A stretch of DNA of 64,000 bases from the NCBI RefSeq assembly GCF_026278245.1, contig NZ_CP111079.1, positions 4,894,501-4,958,500 of the forward strand, read 5' to 3'. Each line of letters begins with the position of its first letter. Position 1 is the first letter of the stretch. Positions 1 through 8,490 of this stretch are shown here, one piece after another. A program made the translations under genes and the position numbers. Source of the DNA: Pontibacter kalidii (lineage in GTDB: Bacteria > Bacteroidota > Bacteroidia > Cytophagales > Hymenobacteraceae). The notes beneath the pieces are model-generated. The model did not search any database, was not told where the DNA came from, and worked only from the letters and a program-made list of their open reading frames with translations.

Positions 1-221
1 TTCTGCTCGTTCATGGCGCGCTCCAGATCAGCTAGCTTCTGCTCACGCTCTTTGAGAGAGTTAGACAGCTCGTCAACTTTAGCTTTTGATGCCTGTAGCT
101 CGCGCTCCTGGGCTTCCTTGCTTGCCTGCAGGTCTTCGTACTTTTTAGAAGACACACAAGATGCCATCATGGTAGAGCACATCACCAGGGCAAGAGATGC
201 TTTGAAGAAATTGGATTTCAT
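1..221 (-). CDS. OmpA-type coiled-coil lipoprotein, N-terminal part (cut by window edge)
   Basis: The reverse strand reads from an ATG at 221 to the window edge without a stop (73 codons). The protein starts with a lipoprotein signal peptide; the lipobox MMASC puts the lipidated cysteine at residue 22. It continues with VSSKKYEDLQ and a Lys/Glu/Gln-rich heptad region, clearly a coiled coil. Bacteroidota outer-membrane lipoproteins with this start often end in an OmpA peptidoglycan-binding domain, but that part is outside the window, so the OmpA assignment is inference. The plus-strand reading frame over the same bases is its antisense shadow. Confidence is high for the gene and moderate for the family. 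Confidence 0.75.
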   Translation of the reverse strand, partial: MKSNFFKASLALVMCSTMMASCVSSKKYEDLQASKEAQERELQASKAKVDELSNSLKEREQKLADLERAMNEQ

Positions 222-404
222 GGGTGATAGTTGTTTGTTTGGATAATGTTTGAGAATACTTTGCAAATATGGTAAAAGATAAGTCTACAAGCTAAGAAAA
301 CTCTATTAAAACCAATAATTTACCCTTTGTTTCTGCTTCAAAACGCAAGATTCTTTATAATATTGTATGATAGCTATATTTTTTCCAATCTATTTTCTAT
401 CCAG

Positions 405-953
405 CTAAGAATCTGCAAGATACAGCCTGCGCAGGCGGGGCTGCAGGAACCAGATGCCCACAGGCAGTAGCAGAAAAAGGAAAAAAGCTCCCCCGTATTC
501 TCCCATCTGCACCACCCGTTGCTGCTCCGCGCTAACCAGCGACCGGGCCGCAAAGTATACCGCATACAGATAGCAGAAGGTGGCAAGCAAGTGCAGGGGT
601 ACCAGTAGCGCGAGCATGCCAAAAGGCACTGTGCTCATGGCCACATTATCGCGCACCACGGCCAAAGTATACACAAACAATAGCGTGTAAAGCAGGATGT
701 ACAGGTTGCCCAGATGAAAGTATAGCGGCGTGATTTTTATACGTTGCGGCAGCCGACGGTAAAGCCAGCACCCCACCAGCCAAAGCCACAGCACGTACAC
801 CGCAGCCGGTAATGCATCCAGCAGCATGGCACTAATGCGGCCCGTGCGGACAGGCAGGGCATCGAGCAGCCAAAGCAGGCCGTGCTGCAGCAGAAACGGG
901 AGCACAAAAAGGAGCAAAAACGCTTGCCAGTGCCGAAGCAGGAGTAGAACCAT
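405..953 (-). CDS. Polytopic membrane protein of unknown function
   Basis: An 182-residue protein with about five hydrophobic segments, starting MVLLLLRHWQAFLLLF and ending in a basic tail (QPRLRRLYLADS). The frame stays open upstream to about 1040, but that extension is not hydrophobic and overlaps the presumed promoter region of the divergent peptidase gene, so I chose the ATG at 953, directly before the first membrane segment. I recognise no family motif. It is probably an inner-membrane protein; function is unknown. Confidence 0.6.
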   Translation of the reverse strand: MVLLLLRHWQAFLLLFVLPFLLQHGLLWLLDALPVRTGRISAMLLDALPAAVYVLWLWLVGCWLYRRLPQRIKITPLYFHLGNLYILLYTLLFVYTLAVVRDNVAMSTVPFGMLALLVPLHLLATFCYLYAVYFAARSLVSAEQQRVVQMGEYGGAFFLFLLLPVGIWFLQPRLRRLYLADS

Positions 954-1059
954 CAGTATAAATGGGTGTGTAAGCCTGCAAGATGAGAATTTTGTGCCTG
1001 ATACGCCAAAATGCACTATATTTATCAACGCGTAATCCATACTTCATCTTAACCTAACC

Positions 1060-2091
1060 ATGAAAAAGAGTTTATACTTTCTGTGCCTCTTTCTGCTGGC
1101 CGGCTTCGTGAGCCTGGCCCAAAGCAAGCCTGACTATAGTAAGATTACCCTGGTGATACACGGCGGCGCCGGCACCATCACCCGCCAGAACATGACCCCG
1201 GAGAAGGAGAAAGCCTACCGCGAGAAGCTGAACGAGGCACTGCAAGTAGGGTATGAGGTGCTGAAAAAAGGCGGCACCAGTATGGATGCCGTGGAGGCTA
1301 CCATCCACGTCATGGAAAACTCGCCGCTGTTTAACGCCGGCAAGGGTGCCGTATTCACCAACGAGGGCAAAAACGAGATGGATGCCGCCGTAATGGATGG
1401 CAAAACGCTGATGGCGGGCTCTGTGGCCAGCGTAACGACCATTAAGAACCCGATCACGGCCGCTCGTGCGGTCATGGAGAAATCAGAGCACGTAATGATG
1501 ATTGGCAGCGGCGCAGAGCAGTTTGCCAAACTGCAGGGCATTGAGCTGGTGGACCCTTCCTACTTCCATACCGAGACGCGCTACAACCAGCTGCAGAAGA
1601 TAAAGGACAAGGAGAAAACGCAGCTCGACCACGACGGCGGCACCAGCAGCAACGAGAACATCTTTACCGAAGGCAACAAGTTTGGCACAGTTGGCGCTGT
1701 GGCCCTAGATGCTTACGGCAACCTGGCAGCGGGTACTTCTACCGGCGGGATGACCAACAAGCGCTACGGGCGCGTAGGGGACGCCCCGATCATCGGAGCC
1801 GGTACCTATGCTGATAACAACACCTGCGCTGTGTCAGCTACCGGGCACGGCGAGTACTTTATCCGCTCGGTAGTAGCCCACGATATTGCTGCCCTGATGG
1901 AGTACAAAGGTTACTCTGTAAAGAAAGCTGCCGATGAGGTGGTGATGAAGAAGCTGGTGGAGCGCGGCGGCGAAGGCGGCGTGATCGCGCTGGATAAGAA
2001 AGGCAACATTGCCATGCCCTTCAACTCTGCGGGCATGTACCGTGGCTACATTAAAAACGGCAAGGCAGAGGTAGCGATTTACAAGGATTAA
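1060..2091 (+). CDS. Isoaspartyl peptidase / L-asparaginase (Ntn hydrolase), exported
   Basis: A 343-residue type 2 asparaginase (plant-type, IaaA-like). It has a signal peptide (residues 1-20, cleavage probably after SLA), then the family start VIHGGAGTI. The autocleavage site is NKFGTVGAVALD: the peptide bond before Thr210 is cut and Thr210 becomes the N-terminal nucleophile. GTSTGGMTNKRYGRVGD and TGHGEYFIR form the substrate pocket typical of the family. Known members hydrolyse isoaspartyl dipeptides and asparagine. The signal peptide implies periplasmic action on peptides, which is usual for Bacteroidota homologues. It is a single gene with a strong hairpin terminator directly downstream. 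Confidence 0.93.
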   Translation: MKKSLYFLCLFLLAGFVSLAQSKPDYSKITLVIHGGAGTITRQNMTPEKEKAYREKLNEALQVGYEVLKKGGTSMDAVEATIHVMENSPLFNAGKGAVFTNEGKNEMDAAVMDGKTLMAGSVASVTTIKNPITAARAVMEKSEHVMMIGSGAEQFAKLQGIELVDPSYFHTETRYNQLQKIKDKEKTQLDHDGGTSSNENIFTEGNKFGTVGAVALDAYGNLAAGTSTGGMTNKRYGRVGDAPIIGAGTYADNNTCAVSATGHGEYFIRSVVAHDIAALMEYKGYSVKKAADEVVMKKLVERGGEGGVIALDKKGNIAMPFNSAGMYRGYIKNGKAEVAIYKD

Positions 2092-2113
2092 GTAAAGTAT
2101 AACGTTTAGCAGC

Positions 2114-2143
2114 AAAGGCCAGCGGATAATTCCGCTGGCCTTT
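2114..2143. terminator. Intrinsic terminator after the isoaspartyl peptidase gene
   Basis: A perfect 13-base-pair stem (AAAGGCCAGCGGA / TCCGCTGGCCTTT) with a TAAT loop, followed by T-rich DNA, 22 bases after the stop codon. Confidence 0.85.
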
Positions 2144-2159
2144 TAGTTTTTAGTGGTAC

Positions 2160-2705
2160 TGTATCAACCACTCCTGGTTCCAACCACCCCTGCCCCTCTC
2201 CCGACACGAGTCCGGGATCTGAGACTTATCCAAAGATGGGAGCCTGTAATTGCTTTGGCTGATGTACAAGTTTCATTGTTGAAGGTATTGCGCGGACAGG
2301 TCGCGACCTGTCCCTACAAGTATAACCCACCCCCAGCCCCTCCCGAGAGGGGAATTCAGTACTTGTTGCTATACTTTGTTGTCATCTCGAGCAGGGCGAG
2401 AGATCTAGCGGGGATTCTAAAGAGATCTCTCCCAAAGGTCGAGATGACAAATAGCAGTGGCTATCGAACTGAACCCAGTCCTTGGGTTGAGCGCCTTGTA
2501 GATTTACGGTTTCGCTTCAGCGAAATTGCGGAGACCGCAGGTCAAGCAAAGGAAATGTACACTGCGCGATGCCCGAGGACGAGCCCTCTCGGGCCTGAGA
2601 GCACCAAAGCAGGAGGTGAAACGATAGCTATGCAAGTCTGGAGGATGAACAGTCGCTAGAAAGGATAGCTTGTATGAAGTTGCGGAAAGCAACGGCTAAG
2701 GAACT
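2160..2705 (+). repeat. Composite interspersed repeat, copy R1 (core 2453-2698)
   Basis: This gene-free stretch carries copy 1 of a composite repeat. The core, 2453-2698, is bounded by AGCAGTGGCTA (2453-2463) and AGCAACGGCTA (2688-2698). It holds CCCAGTCCTTGGGTTGAGCG and a GCCC-TCTC-GGGC hairpin. To its left lie the perfect palindrome GGACAGGTCGCGACCTGTCC near 2293, a CCCTCCCGAGAGGGG hairpin, and a block reading AAAGAGATCTCTCCCAAAGG. The same order occurs on the minus strand around 38.7-39.2 kb, with partial copies near 20.2, 26.1 and 52.7 kb. The reading frame through it is not conserved among copies, so I treat it as non-coding. Confidence 0.8.
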
Positions 2706-2770
2706 ATGACAGACCTAATAAGTATAACAGTAGCAATAACCCTCAGGTCGTTGCTGACTGCTAAAAACAC

Positions 2771-2802
2771 AAAAGGCCGGAAAGTATACTTGCCGGCCTT
2801 TT
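2771..2802. terminator. Terminator hairpin built around AAGTATACTT
   Basis: Arms AAAAGGCCGG and CCGGCCTTTT enclose AAAGTATACTTG, itself nearly self-complementary, so the stem extends inward. It lies 21 bases downstream of the STAS-like gene on the minus strand and has T-tracts in both directions. Confidence 0.8.
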
Positions 2803-2822
2803 GCTATATCCTACTTTCTATC

Positions 2823-3179
2823 TCACACATTAATCCACTCCCAGGCAAGCTGGCGCTGCGAGTGGTCAAAATACTTTACATCGGCACTGGTAAAAGGCTT
2901 GGCCATGATGGTCAGCCAGTCAATCCATTTCTTATCCCCCACCAAAGCCACCTTGCTGAAGTCTGAGGCGTGCTTGATGTCGAATTTGATATCTTCCCAC
3001 AGCGCCCGCAGCGTATAATCCGCCACGTCCTGCACCTCGGCATACACCCTGATCTTGCCGTGCTGGTTGATACGCTCCTGCAGCAGGGGCAGCATTACGT
3101 TATAGTCGCTGCGGTTCACGTTGCCGGAGATCCGGAAAGCGACCAGGTCGTCCTTAGATTGTTCGAGTAGCTGTAGCAT
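2823..3179 (-). CDS. SpoIIAA/STAS-like domain protein
   Basis: A 118-residue soluble protein resembling the SpoIIAA-like family. The pattern is an N-terminal beta-strand pair (DDLVAFRISGNVNRSDYNVM), a helix (LLQERINQHG), a strand (KIRVYAEV), then ALWEDIKFDIKHASDFSKVALVGDKKW and a C-terminal WEWINV. In this family the central strand and helix form a STAS fold, but the phosphorylatable serine of true anti-sigma antagonists is not evident. The cellular role is not known. It is followed by a convincing terminator and lies just downstream of the DUF5329 gene on the same strand, 60 bases away. Confidence 0.8.
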   Translation of the reverse strand: MLQLLEQSKDDLVAFRISGNVNRSDYNVMLPLLQERINQHGKIRVYAEVQDVADYTLRALWEDIKFDIKHASDFSKVALVGDKKWIDWLTIMAKPFTSADVKYFDHSQRQLAWEWINV

Positions 3180-3239
3180 GGCGGTGGTGGCTATATACTT
3201 CTGCCTTACGCATAAGAGGAAGGTTGCGTTCTGTAACTA

Positions 3240-3650
3240 CTACTGCTCCAGCTGGTTAAGTTCTGCCAGCAGCACCTCGTTAGTTGTCTTGGTGGTGCCG
3301 TCGGCAAAGCGTATCAGATAATCCTGTCCGGTGAGGCCGGAGCGGGAGGCAAGCTCCTCTACGAAGCCTTTGGCTGTTTTTATACTATCCCGGTGTTTTT
3401 CCCACTTCGACTCCAGGTGCTCGGCAGCCTGGCGGCAGGTATGCTCGCTGCCGTTGCGGATAAAGGTTGCCCCTTCCATCTTGGCAATCCGCTGTATCAG
3501 GTGCTCCACTTTCTGGGCTTCGGTCAGTTTAAGGGTGCTATTTTCTGTCGTGGCTGCGGTGTCAGACTGTGCCGAGGCAATTTGCGGGGAGGCAATTCCA
3601 ACGCAAAGTATAAAACCCAGCAGCACGTATGCCTTCATCTTCGATTTCAT
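3240..3650 (-). CDS. DUF5329 family secreted protein
   Basis: A 136-residue protein with a signal peptide (MKAYVLLGFILCVGIA, cleavage near ASAQ). The mature part has the pattern I know from DUF5329: EHLIQRIAKMEGATFIRNG, AAEHLESKWEKHRDSIKTA, FVEELASRSGLTGQDYLIRF. The single mature cysteine (HTCRQAAEH) sits at the usual position. No biochemical function has been assigned to the family. The start could also be the Met four residues in. It is probably periplasmic and may be co-transcribed with the downstream STAS-like gene. Confidence 0.8.
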   Translation of the reverse strand: MKSKMKAYVLLGFILCVGIASPQIASAQSDTAATTENSTLKLTEAQKVEHLIQRIAKMEGATFIRNGSEHTCRQAAEHLESKWEKHRDSIKTAKGFVEELASRSGLTGQDYLIRFADGTTKTTNEVLLAELNQLEQ

Positions 3651-3778
3651 ATTATTTTATGATTATAGCATTATTATTAGCATCTTTAATGCACTTAAGT
3701 TCAACCTTTAGCGTTTAGTGGTCTCAGCCGGGCTGGTGCAGTAAAAGCTACAGTCCTAACGACACAGCAACGTAATTT

Positions 3779-5710
3779 ATGAGAAGAATAATTTCAGCTT
3801 TAGTTATTTTACTGGTGTGCCAGCAGGCCGTTTTTGCGCAACGCAACATTGAAACCCGCTTGGGCTATAGTTACAACGATGATTTTCAGTTTTCGGATGA
3901 ATGGCAGTACCTCTCCACTGATATTTATCTCTACAACGGCAACAAGTTTACGCGTGTGCTGAATGAGCTGGAGACAGGCTCCCGTAAGCCCAAGAAGAAG
4001 TATGGCAACGTGCTGGAGTACCTCATGATCACGGCGCAACTGAAAAACATGAAGGTGTTCGGCAACGACGACATTGTGTACCCGCTCTACAATTTCGCCA
4101 TCGACCAGGATAAAAACGACTACAAAACCCAGGTGAGCGACCATCAGGAGGTGGTGCGCATCATCGATAAGATGCCCTTGGGCTCAGCCACCAACAACAT
4201 CGATGCCGTCATCAACGCCAAGGCCATTACCAACGGCCAAAGCGATCAGGTATTTAACCTGGTGGCTAACCAGCTGATGGCCATTTCCAAGCTTACCTCG
4301 CCCAGCACCGCGGTGCTCTCGCTGGTGGGGGAGTTCGGGAACCTGCTTAACTCCAGGGCCAGCCGCAAAGAGTATAAGTTCAGCTCCACCATCCGCCTCT
4401 ACGAGGGACAGGATTTTGACACGCGCCTGCACTCGGTGCGCATTTACGTGTTTGTGCCAAGCGATGTGAAGAAGGTGGACATTAAAACCGTGAAGCTAAC
4501 CGACTACCTGCAGAAGAACCCCAACAAGCTGGACCGCCGCCAACTGGAGGAGATGACGGGCTACAAAGACTATCCGTTTATGGTCGTGGCCAACTATAAA
4601 TCGCTCTATAAAATGGACGTGCTGACCGGCGATGAGGTAACGCTGGACCTGATAGAGAAGCGCAAGCTAAAGATACAGGCCGCCTACGACCAGCAGCTGA
4701 TAAACGATGAAACGTTCCGCCAGGAGAAGCTGTTCGTGGAGTTCCTGCGCTCGTTTGCCGATATGAAGCACAACTTGAACACCTATCGCCTGAACTACCG
4801 CAACAACAGCGCCGACATCAACGCCAAAAACCTGTTCGGCATCGTGCAGGAGTACAAGCGCCTGAAGGGGATCTTTGACGCCCGTGAGAAGGAGTTTGCC
4901 AAGAACAGCACTTACCAGAACATCTTTCGCTCCGAGTATGAATCCATACTTGTGAATGCTGACCTATACCTGGAGGGCGACCACAACCTGAAGAACGGTA
5001 AGCTGCTGGTGAACACGCTGCGTGAGCTGGAAAACGATCCTAAATCATGGAATACGCCGGAGAAGCGCGAGGCTGCCTTAACCAGGCTGTACGCCATCGA
5101 GCTGCCCAAGAAGGAGTTTCTGACAGCGTCGGTAGAGGGCGAGGCCATTGTGCGCCTTACCCAGAAGCTGGAGGAGCTACAGTACAACGAGGTGTTTATG
5201 AAGGAGGTGCAAAACCTGGGCAGCACCGAGGCCAATGACCAAACCATGCCGCAGCGCAACACCCTGTTAGAGAAGGCGGGCGCCACCAAGTGCCAGAGCT
5301 GCCGTGAGAAAGTGCGTGAAGCCATTACCGACTACAACAAGCGCTACGACAGCTTTAAGCTGAAGCAGGCCCTGAAAAAGAAGGAGGAGCTTAACCGGAG
5401 CGCAGAGGCAACGGTGTTTAAATACCTGAAGCGCCAGCTGTGCATTGAGAGCAATTTGCAGATGGCCACCGCCTCCACCAACGATACCCTGGACCAGTAC
5501 GTCAGCCGCATGCACGAGAAGAACGGTGAGTTGGGCAAATCCATCAAGATGCTCGACGCCCTGAATAAAAGGGAGTTGACCGAGGAGCGGCTGGACAAAG
5601 TGCAGGAATACAATGCACGCCTGCAGCACCAGATACAGGAGGTGGAGAAAAACTTTGAGGTGATTTATACTTTGGATAAAAGCCTCAGCAGCTGCGAAGA
5701 CGCCAGCTAA
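3779..5710 (+). CDS. Large secreted protein of unknown function with helical C-terminal half
   Basis: A 643-residue protein starting with a signal peptide (MRRIISALVILLVCQQAVFAQ). Residues 20-260 look like a mixed alpha/beta domain (TRLGYSYNDDF, YKFSSTIRLYEGQDFDTRL, VRIYVFVPSDVKKVDIKTV). Residues 300-640 are almost entirely Lys/Glu/Leu-rich helix, probably coiled coil. A CQSC motif at 505-508 in the helical part could bind metal or form a disulfide. I recognise no family. It stands alone, 41 bases before a DUF421 gene on the same strand. It is exported, but whether it is periplasmic or surface-bound cannot be told. Confidence 0.75.
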   Translation: MRRIISALVILLVCQQAVFAQRNIETRLGYSYNDDFQFSDEWQYLSTDIYLYNGNKFTRVLNELETGSRKPKKKYGNVLEYLMITAQLKNMKVFGNDDIVYPLYNFAIDQDKNDYKTQVSDHQEVVRIIDKMPLGSATNNIDAVINAKAITNGQSDQVFNLVANQLMAISKLTSPSTAVLSLVGEFGNLLNSRASRKEYKFSSTIRLYEGQDFDTRLHSVRIYVFVPSDVKKVDIKTVKLTDYLQKNPNKLDRRQLEEMTGYKDYPFMVVANYKSLYKMDVLTGDEVTLDLIEKRKLKIQAAYDQQLINDETFRQEKLFVEFLRSFADMKHNLNTYRLNYRNNSADINAKNLFGIVQEYKRLKGIFDAREKEFAKNSTYQNIFRSEYESILVNADLYLEGDHNLKNGKLLVNTLRELENDPKSWNTPEKREAALTRLYAIELPKKEFLTASVEGEAIVRLTQKLEELQYNEVFMKEVQNLGSTEANDQTMPQRNTLLEKAGATKCQSCREKVREAITDYNKRYDSFKLKQALKKKEELNRSAEATVFKYLKRQLCIESNLQMATASTNDTLDQYVSRMHEKNGELGKSIKMLDALNKRELTEERLDKVQEYNARLQHQIQEVEKNFEVIYTLDKSLSSCEDAS

Positions 5711-5751
5711 GGCCGTAGAACCCTCTGCTGGAACTGTGCGTTTGCAGGGGT

Positions 5752-6261
5752 ATGGAAGAGTATTTTGATCTGATTTTCGGCCTTGATGAGGACACATTGA
5801 CCTGGTGGCAGATGTCTGCGAGGGCGGTTTGGGTTTTCTTTGCCGCCCTGCTGATTATCCGGCTCGGGAACCATCGCATCTTCGGGAAAAGCTCAGCTTT
5901 CGATATTGTGCTGGGTATCATCTTTGGCTCCATTTTAAGCCGGGCCATAACCGGCAATTCCCCTTTTTGGCCCACCTTAGCTGCTGCCTTTGTGCTGGTT
6001 ATGCTGCACAAGCTGTTGGCTTCTTTCGCTTTTCATACCAGCTACGACGTGAGTGACTTTATAAAAGGTGCCTCTAAGACGCTGGTAAAGGATGGGGAGT
6101 TACAAAAAGAGACAATGGAGGAGAACAGTATAACGAAAAACGACCTGAAAGAAGCTGTCCGGAGTTCGGGCAGCCACGGAGGCGTAGAACGCATTAAGCA
6201 CGCTTACCTGGAGCGGAGCGGAAATATCAGCGTTATACTTAAAAATGAGGGTGAGGAGTAA
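5752..6261 (+). CDS. DUF421 (YetF/YcaP-type) membrane protein
   Basis: A 169-residue protein with three N-terminal membrane helices (residues 20-105) and a soluble C-terminal domain. The family block is clear: FFAALLIIRLGNHRIFGKSSAFDIVLGIIFGSILSRA, continuing into NSPFWPTLAAAFVLVMLHKLLA. The cytoplasmic end contains LVKDGEL, the first strand of the usual YetF domain, and closes with NISVILKNEG. In Bacillus, YetF-type proteins are linked to spore germination and envelope functions; in Bacteroidota the role is unknown. It follows the large secreted protein by 41 bases and may share its transcript. Confidence 0.85.
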   Translation: MEEYFDLIFGLDEDTLTWWQMSARAVWVFFAALLIIRLGNHRIFGKSSAFDIVLGIIFGSILSRAITGNSPFWPTLAAAFVLVMLHKLLASFAFHTSYDVSDFIKGASKTLVKDGELQKETMEENSITKNDLKEAVRSSGSHGGVERIKHAYLERSGNISVILKNEGEE

Positions 6262-6346
6262 ACAGTAACCCTTTTGAGCTGTTACTAAAGATAGTAGGCT
6301 TGGGGATAATCCCCTTCCTTTGTGCGAAGTAAATCCATGCGGGCAT

Positions 6347-7009
6347 ATGAGATATAGGGCAACCTGGCTGTTACTGTTGTTACTGCTGCTAAGCGTAGGC
6401 GGCTACGCCCAGGATGTGAGGCTGAAGGAGGTGGTGGTAAGGCCCGACCTGCGCAAGGCGGTGCTGGGCACCAAAATGAAAAAAGCTGACTACGGCCACG
6501 GCGGAAGCAAGAACTATCCCTATTACCAGACGGCTTACCATATTCCGGCCAGTGGTCAGGAGGGGTTTATAGATAGGATTGGTGTCTATATTTATCATAA
6601 GCGCTCTTTCCCCGACCTGTTCCGTAAGCCAAATAGCCTGCACGTGTACCTGTATGCCGTGGACTCCACAGGCTTACCGGGCAAGCCGCTGCTGCCGCAT
6701 CCAGTATCCTTCAGGCCCAGGAATAATACCTACTGGCATTGGATCGACATCTCAACATACAACCTTGTGCTGCCGGAGGAGGGCGTTTTTGCCGCTGTAA
6801 GCTGGCCCCATGCCACCAGGGATGATAGCGGCCCCTACGTGGGCATGACAAACGAGTGCGACAGCTGCCCGTTTTATGTGTACCGCTTCCTGACGGATGA
6901 TCCGGTTTGGATTGAGGTTGACCAGGCGAGGTCAGTAGAAAAGGGCAAGGGCAGCGAAGAGGAGTTTAACCAGAACCTGATGGTGCGGCTGGAGGTATCG
7001 GTTAAGTAA
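6347..7009 (+). CDS. Secreted protein of unknown function
   Basis: A 220-residue protein from the ATG at 6347. The frame extends nine codons upstream to 6320, but MRYRATWLLLLLLLLSVGGYA is a complete signal peptide on its own. The mature protein begins QDVRLKEVVVRPD, a start common in exported Bacteroidota proteins, followed by a domain with many aromatic residues (YWHWIDISTYNL, FAAVSWPHATRDD) that looks like a beta-sandwich. CDSC near residue 170 may form a disulfide. I recognise no family. A strong terminator follows, shared with the convergent trxA. Confidence 0.65.
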   Translation: MRYRATWLLLLLLLLSVGGYAQDVRLKEVVVRPDLRKAVLGTKMKKADYGHGGSKNYPYYQTAYHIPASGQEGFIDRIGVYIYHKRSFPDLFRKPNSLHVYLYAVDSTGLPGKPLLPHPVSFRPRNNTYWHWIDISTYNLVLPEEGVFAAVSWPHATRDDSGPYVGMTNECDSCPFYVYRFLTDDPVWIEVDQARSVEKGKGSEEEFNQNLMVRLEVSVK

Positions 7010-7020
7010 CAACAAAAAAC

Positions 7021-7054
7021 AAAACGGCCTCTCCGGTTTAGGAGAGGCCGTTTT
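7021..7054. terminator. Bidirectional terminator between the secreted protein gene and trxA
   Basis: A perfect 14-base-pair stem (AAAACGGCCTCTCC / GGAGAGGCCGTTTT) with loop GGTTTA. T-tracts on both strands suit the two convergent genes it separates. Confidence 0.9.
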
Positions 7055-7076
7055 TATACGTCTATCTGAAAACAGC

Positions 7077-7403
7077 TTACGCCATCTGAGCATCTAGTTT
7101 CTGGGACAGCACATTTTTCGGCACAGCGCCTACCTGCTTGTCTACCACCTCACCGTTCTTGAACACCAGCAGCGTAGGGATGCTGCGGATGCCGAACTTG
7201 GCAGAAGTCTGAGGGTTAGCGTCTACGTCTACTTTGCCGATAACGGCCTTGCCTTCGTACTCGCCAGCCAGCTCTTCCACGATCGGGCCTACCATGCGGC
7301 ACGGTCCGCACCACTCTGCCCAAAAGTCTACCAGCACTGGTTTATCTGAATTGATGATCTCATCAAAATTTGCGTCTGTGATTTCTATCGCCTTGTTAGC
7401 CAT
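7077..7403 (-). CDS. trxA: Thioredoxin
   Basis: A 108-residue cytoplasmic thioredoxin with active site WCGPC (Cys32, Cys35), cis-proline Pro76 in SIPTLL, and the buried Asp in LVDFWAEW. Length and motifs match classical TrxA. It reduces disulfides in ribonucleotide reductase, peroxiredoxins and other partners, taking electrons from thioredoxin reductase, which is not in this window. It is a single gene with a shared downstream terminator. Confidence 0.97.
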   Translation of the reverse strand: MANKAIEITDANFDEIINSDKPVLVDFWAEWCGPCRMVGPIVEELAGEYEGKAVIGKVDVDANPQTSAKFGIRSIPTLLVFKNGEVVDKQVGAVPKNVLSQKLDAQMA

Positions 7404-7683
7404 AATTTTATCGTTTTGTTGTGTTTATTTCAATGGTTAAATATAATAACAATTACAGGTTTGGCAAATACGGCACCAAACTTCGGTCGCCTGACAAGCT
7501 GTCGTACCTGGGATAGTAGAACACCTAAAGCCGGCGTTTGTTATACTTACGGCGCAAATTGCTCCGGGATACCTTGATGTTTGTATAAACAAATGTTGTT
7601 AAGAAAAGTTTCAGGAACAAGAGGTGTGGGAAAAAGGAGGGGGAGAGATGGCGACACAACATTAAGTAGAATCTATAACGTTT

Positions 7684-8229
7684 TCAGTCCAGCCACTCAA
7701 CTTCCAGTAAACCCGGTAAATCAGCATAATTTGCAGCGGAGCTATACCTGTAATGCTCGGGCTCGTCCACCCATTCCGCCCGCACCGGGTTCAGATGAAT
7801 ATACTCCAGCTTTTGATCTATGATGGAGTTGCTTAAAAGCTCCTTTGCTTCATTGCCGTCCTGCCATACTTTATAATGCCGTACTTTGGTGCTCAGGTGC
7901 GCATTGAACTCAAAGCGGTGGAGCATCCACTGCCTGCGGCTTTCTGGTTCTTCCTGTATCGTGGCTACAATTTTGCGGCTGGTAAACTGTTTAAAATCGC
8001 GGAGAATGTCTGATAAGCTTCTGTCTTCCTCTGCAGCGGCAATCAGGTGCAAGTGATTGCTCATCAATACCCAGGCGTATAGTTTCAACCCTTTCTTCTC
8101 CTGGCAGAATCTCAGGGCATCCACCATGATGTGCTTGTAAACAGGCCTCGTAAAAACATCCACCCAATCGACTACCGTCATCGTTAGAAAGTATAAACCA
8201 CCGGGTGCCATTCTGTTTTTGAGTCCCAT
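7684..8229 (-). CDS. REP-associated tyrosine transposase (RAYT, Y1 family)
   Basis: A 181-residue HUH endonuclease of the Y1 (IS200-like) superfamily. It has the HUH pair HLH (His59, His61) in LMSNHLHLIA, and the conserved YIHLNPVRAEWV block with candidate nucleophile Tyr143. The N-terminal GGLYFLTMTVVDW is typical of the domesticated RAYT branch rather than of IS200 itself. Family members nick single-stranded DNA at hairpins called REPs. Four such hairpins lie just upstream (8261-8378). It has no flanking terminal repeats or partner gene (tnpB), so it looks resident, not a mobile IS. It reads intact. Confidence 0.9.
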   Translation of the reverse strand: MGLKNRMAPGGLYFLTMTVVDWVDVFTRPVYKHIMVDALRFCQEKKGLKLYAWVLMSNHLHLIAAAEEDRSLSDILRDFKQFTSRKIVATIQEEPESRRQWMLHRFEFNAHLSTKVRHYKVWQDGNEAKELLSNSIIDQKLEYIHLNPVRAEWVDEPEHYRYSSAANYADLPGLLEVEWLD

Positions 8230-8260
8230 GAAGTTGCTGTACCTAATATTTCCATTTGCT

Positions 8261-8378
8261 GTTTCGGATTTCTTAATCCGAAACGGGGGCTGAAGCGGAT
8301 TTCCTAATCCGCGTAAACAAGAAAAATGGGGATTAGGAAATCCCCATCAGCCGGCTTTCGGACTGGGAAGTCCGAAAG
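8261..8378. repeat. Cluster of four REP-like hairpins upstream of the RAYT gene
   Basis: Four hairpins with 4-base loops: 8261-8284 (10 bp stem, loop TCTT), 8295-8312 (7 bp, TCCT), 8327-8346 (8 bp, AGGA), 8355-8378 (10 bp, GGGA). All stems contain GGAY next to the loop or its complement. The first two are in one orientation and the last two in the opposite one, the inverted arrangement usual for REP pairs. Matching hairpins occur near 19.9 and 26.4 kb. Confidence 0.85.
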
Positions 8379-8395
8379 AGCAAAAGCATGAAACA

Positions 8396-8432
8396 AAAAG
8401 AGGTGCACCACCCAAAGTAGTGCACCTCTTTT
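8396..8432 (-). terminator. Terminator downstream of dnaE
   Basis: A perfect 13-base-pair stem (AAAAGAGGTGCAC / GTGCACCTCTTTT) with an 11-base loop, 58 bases after the dnaE stop codon on the minus strand. Confidence 0.85.
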
Positions 8433-8490
8433 ATATTTTCAGTAGGTGAGCAAATCTATCTTCTAATCCCCTCATTCCTGAACCTTCAAA

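Noticed and set aside
13..246. 77-codon open frame on the plus strand
   Set aside because: It is antisense to the lipoprotein gene with a good lipobox and coiled coil.
2153..2659. 168-codon open frame in the R1 repeat
   Set aside because: The frame is not conserved in the other four copies; conserved features are hairpins and ends, not residues.
7684..8229. Complete IS200/IS605 insertion sequence
   Set aside because: There are no subterminal element ends, no tnpB, and the protein has RAYT features; the gene is better seen as a resident REP transposase.
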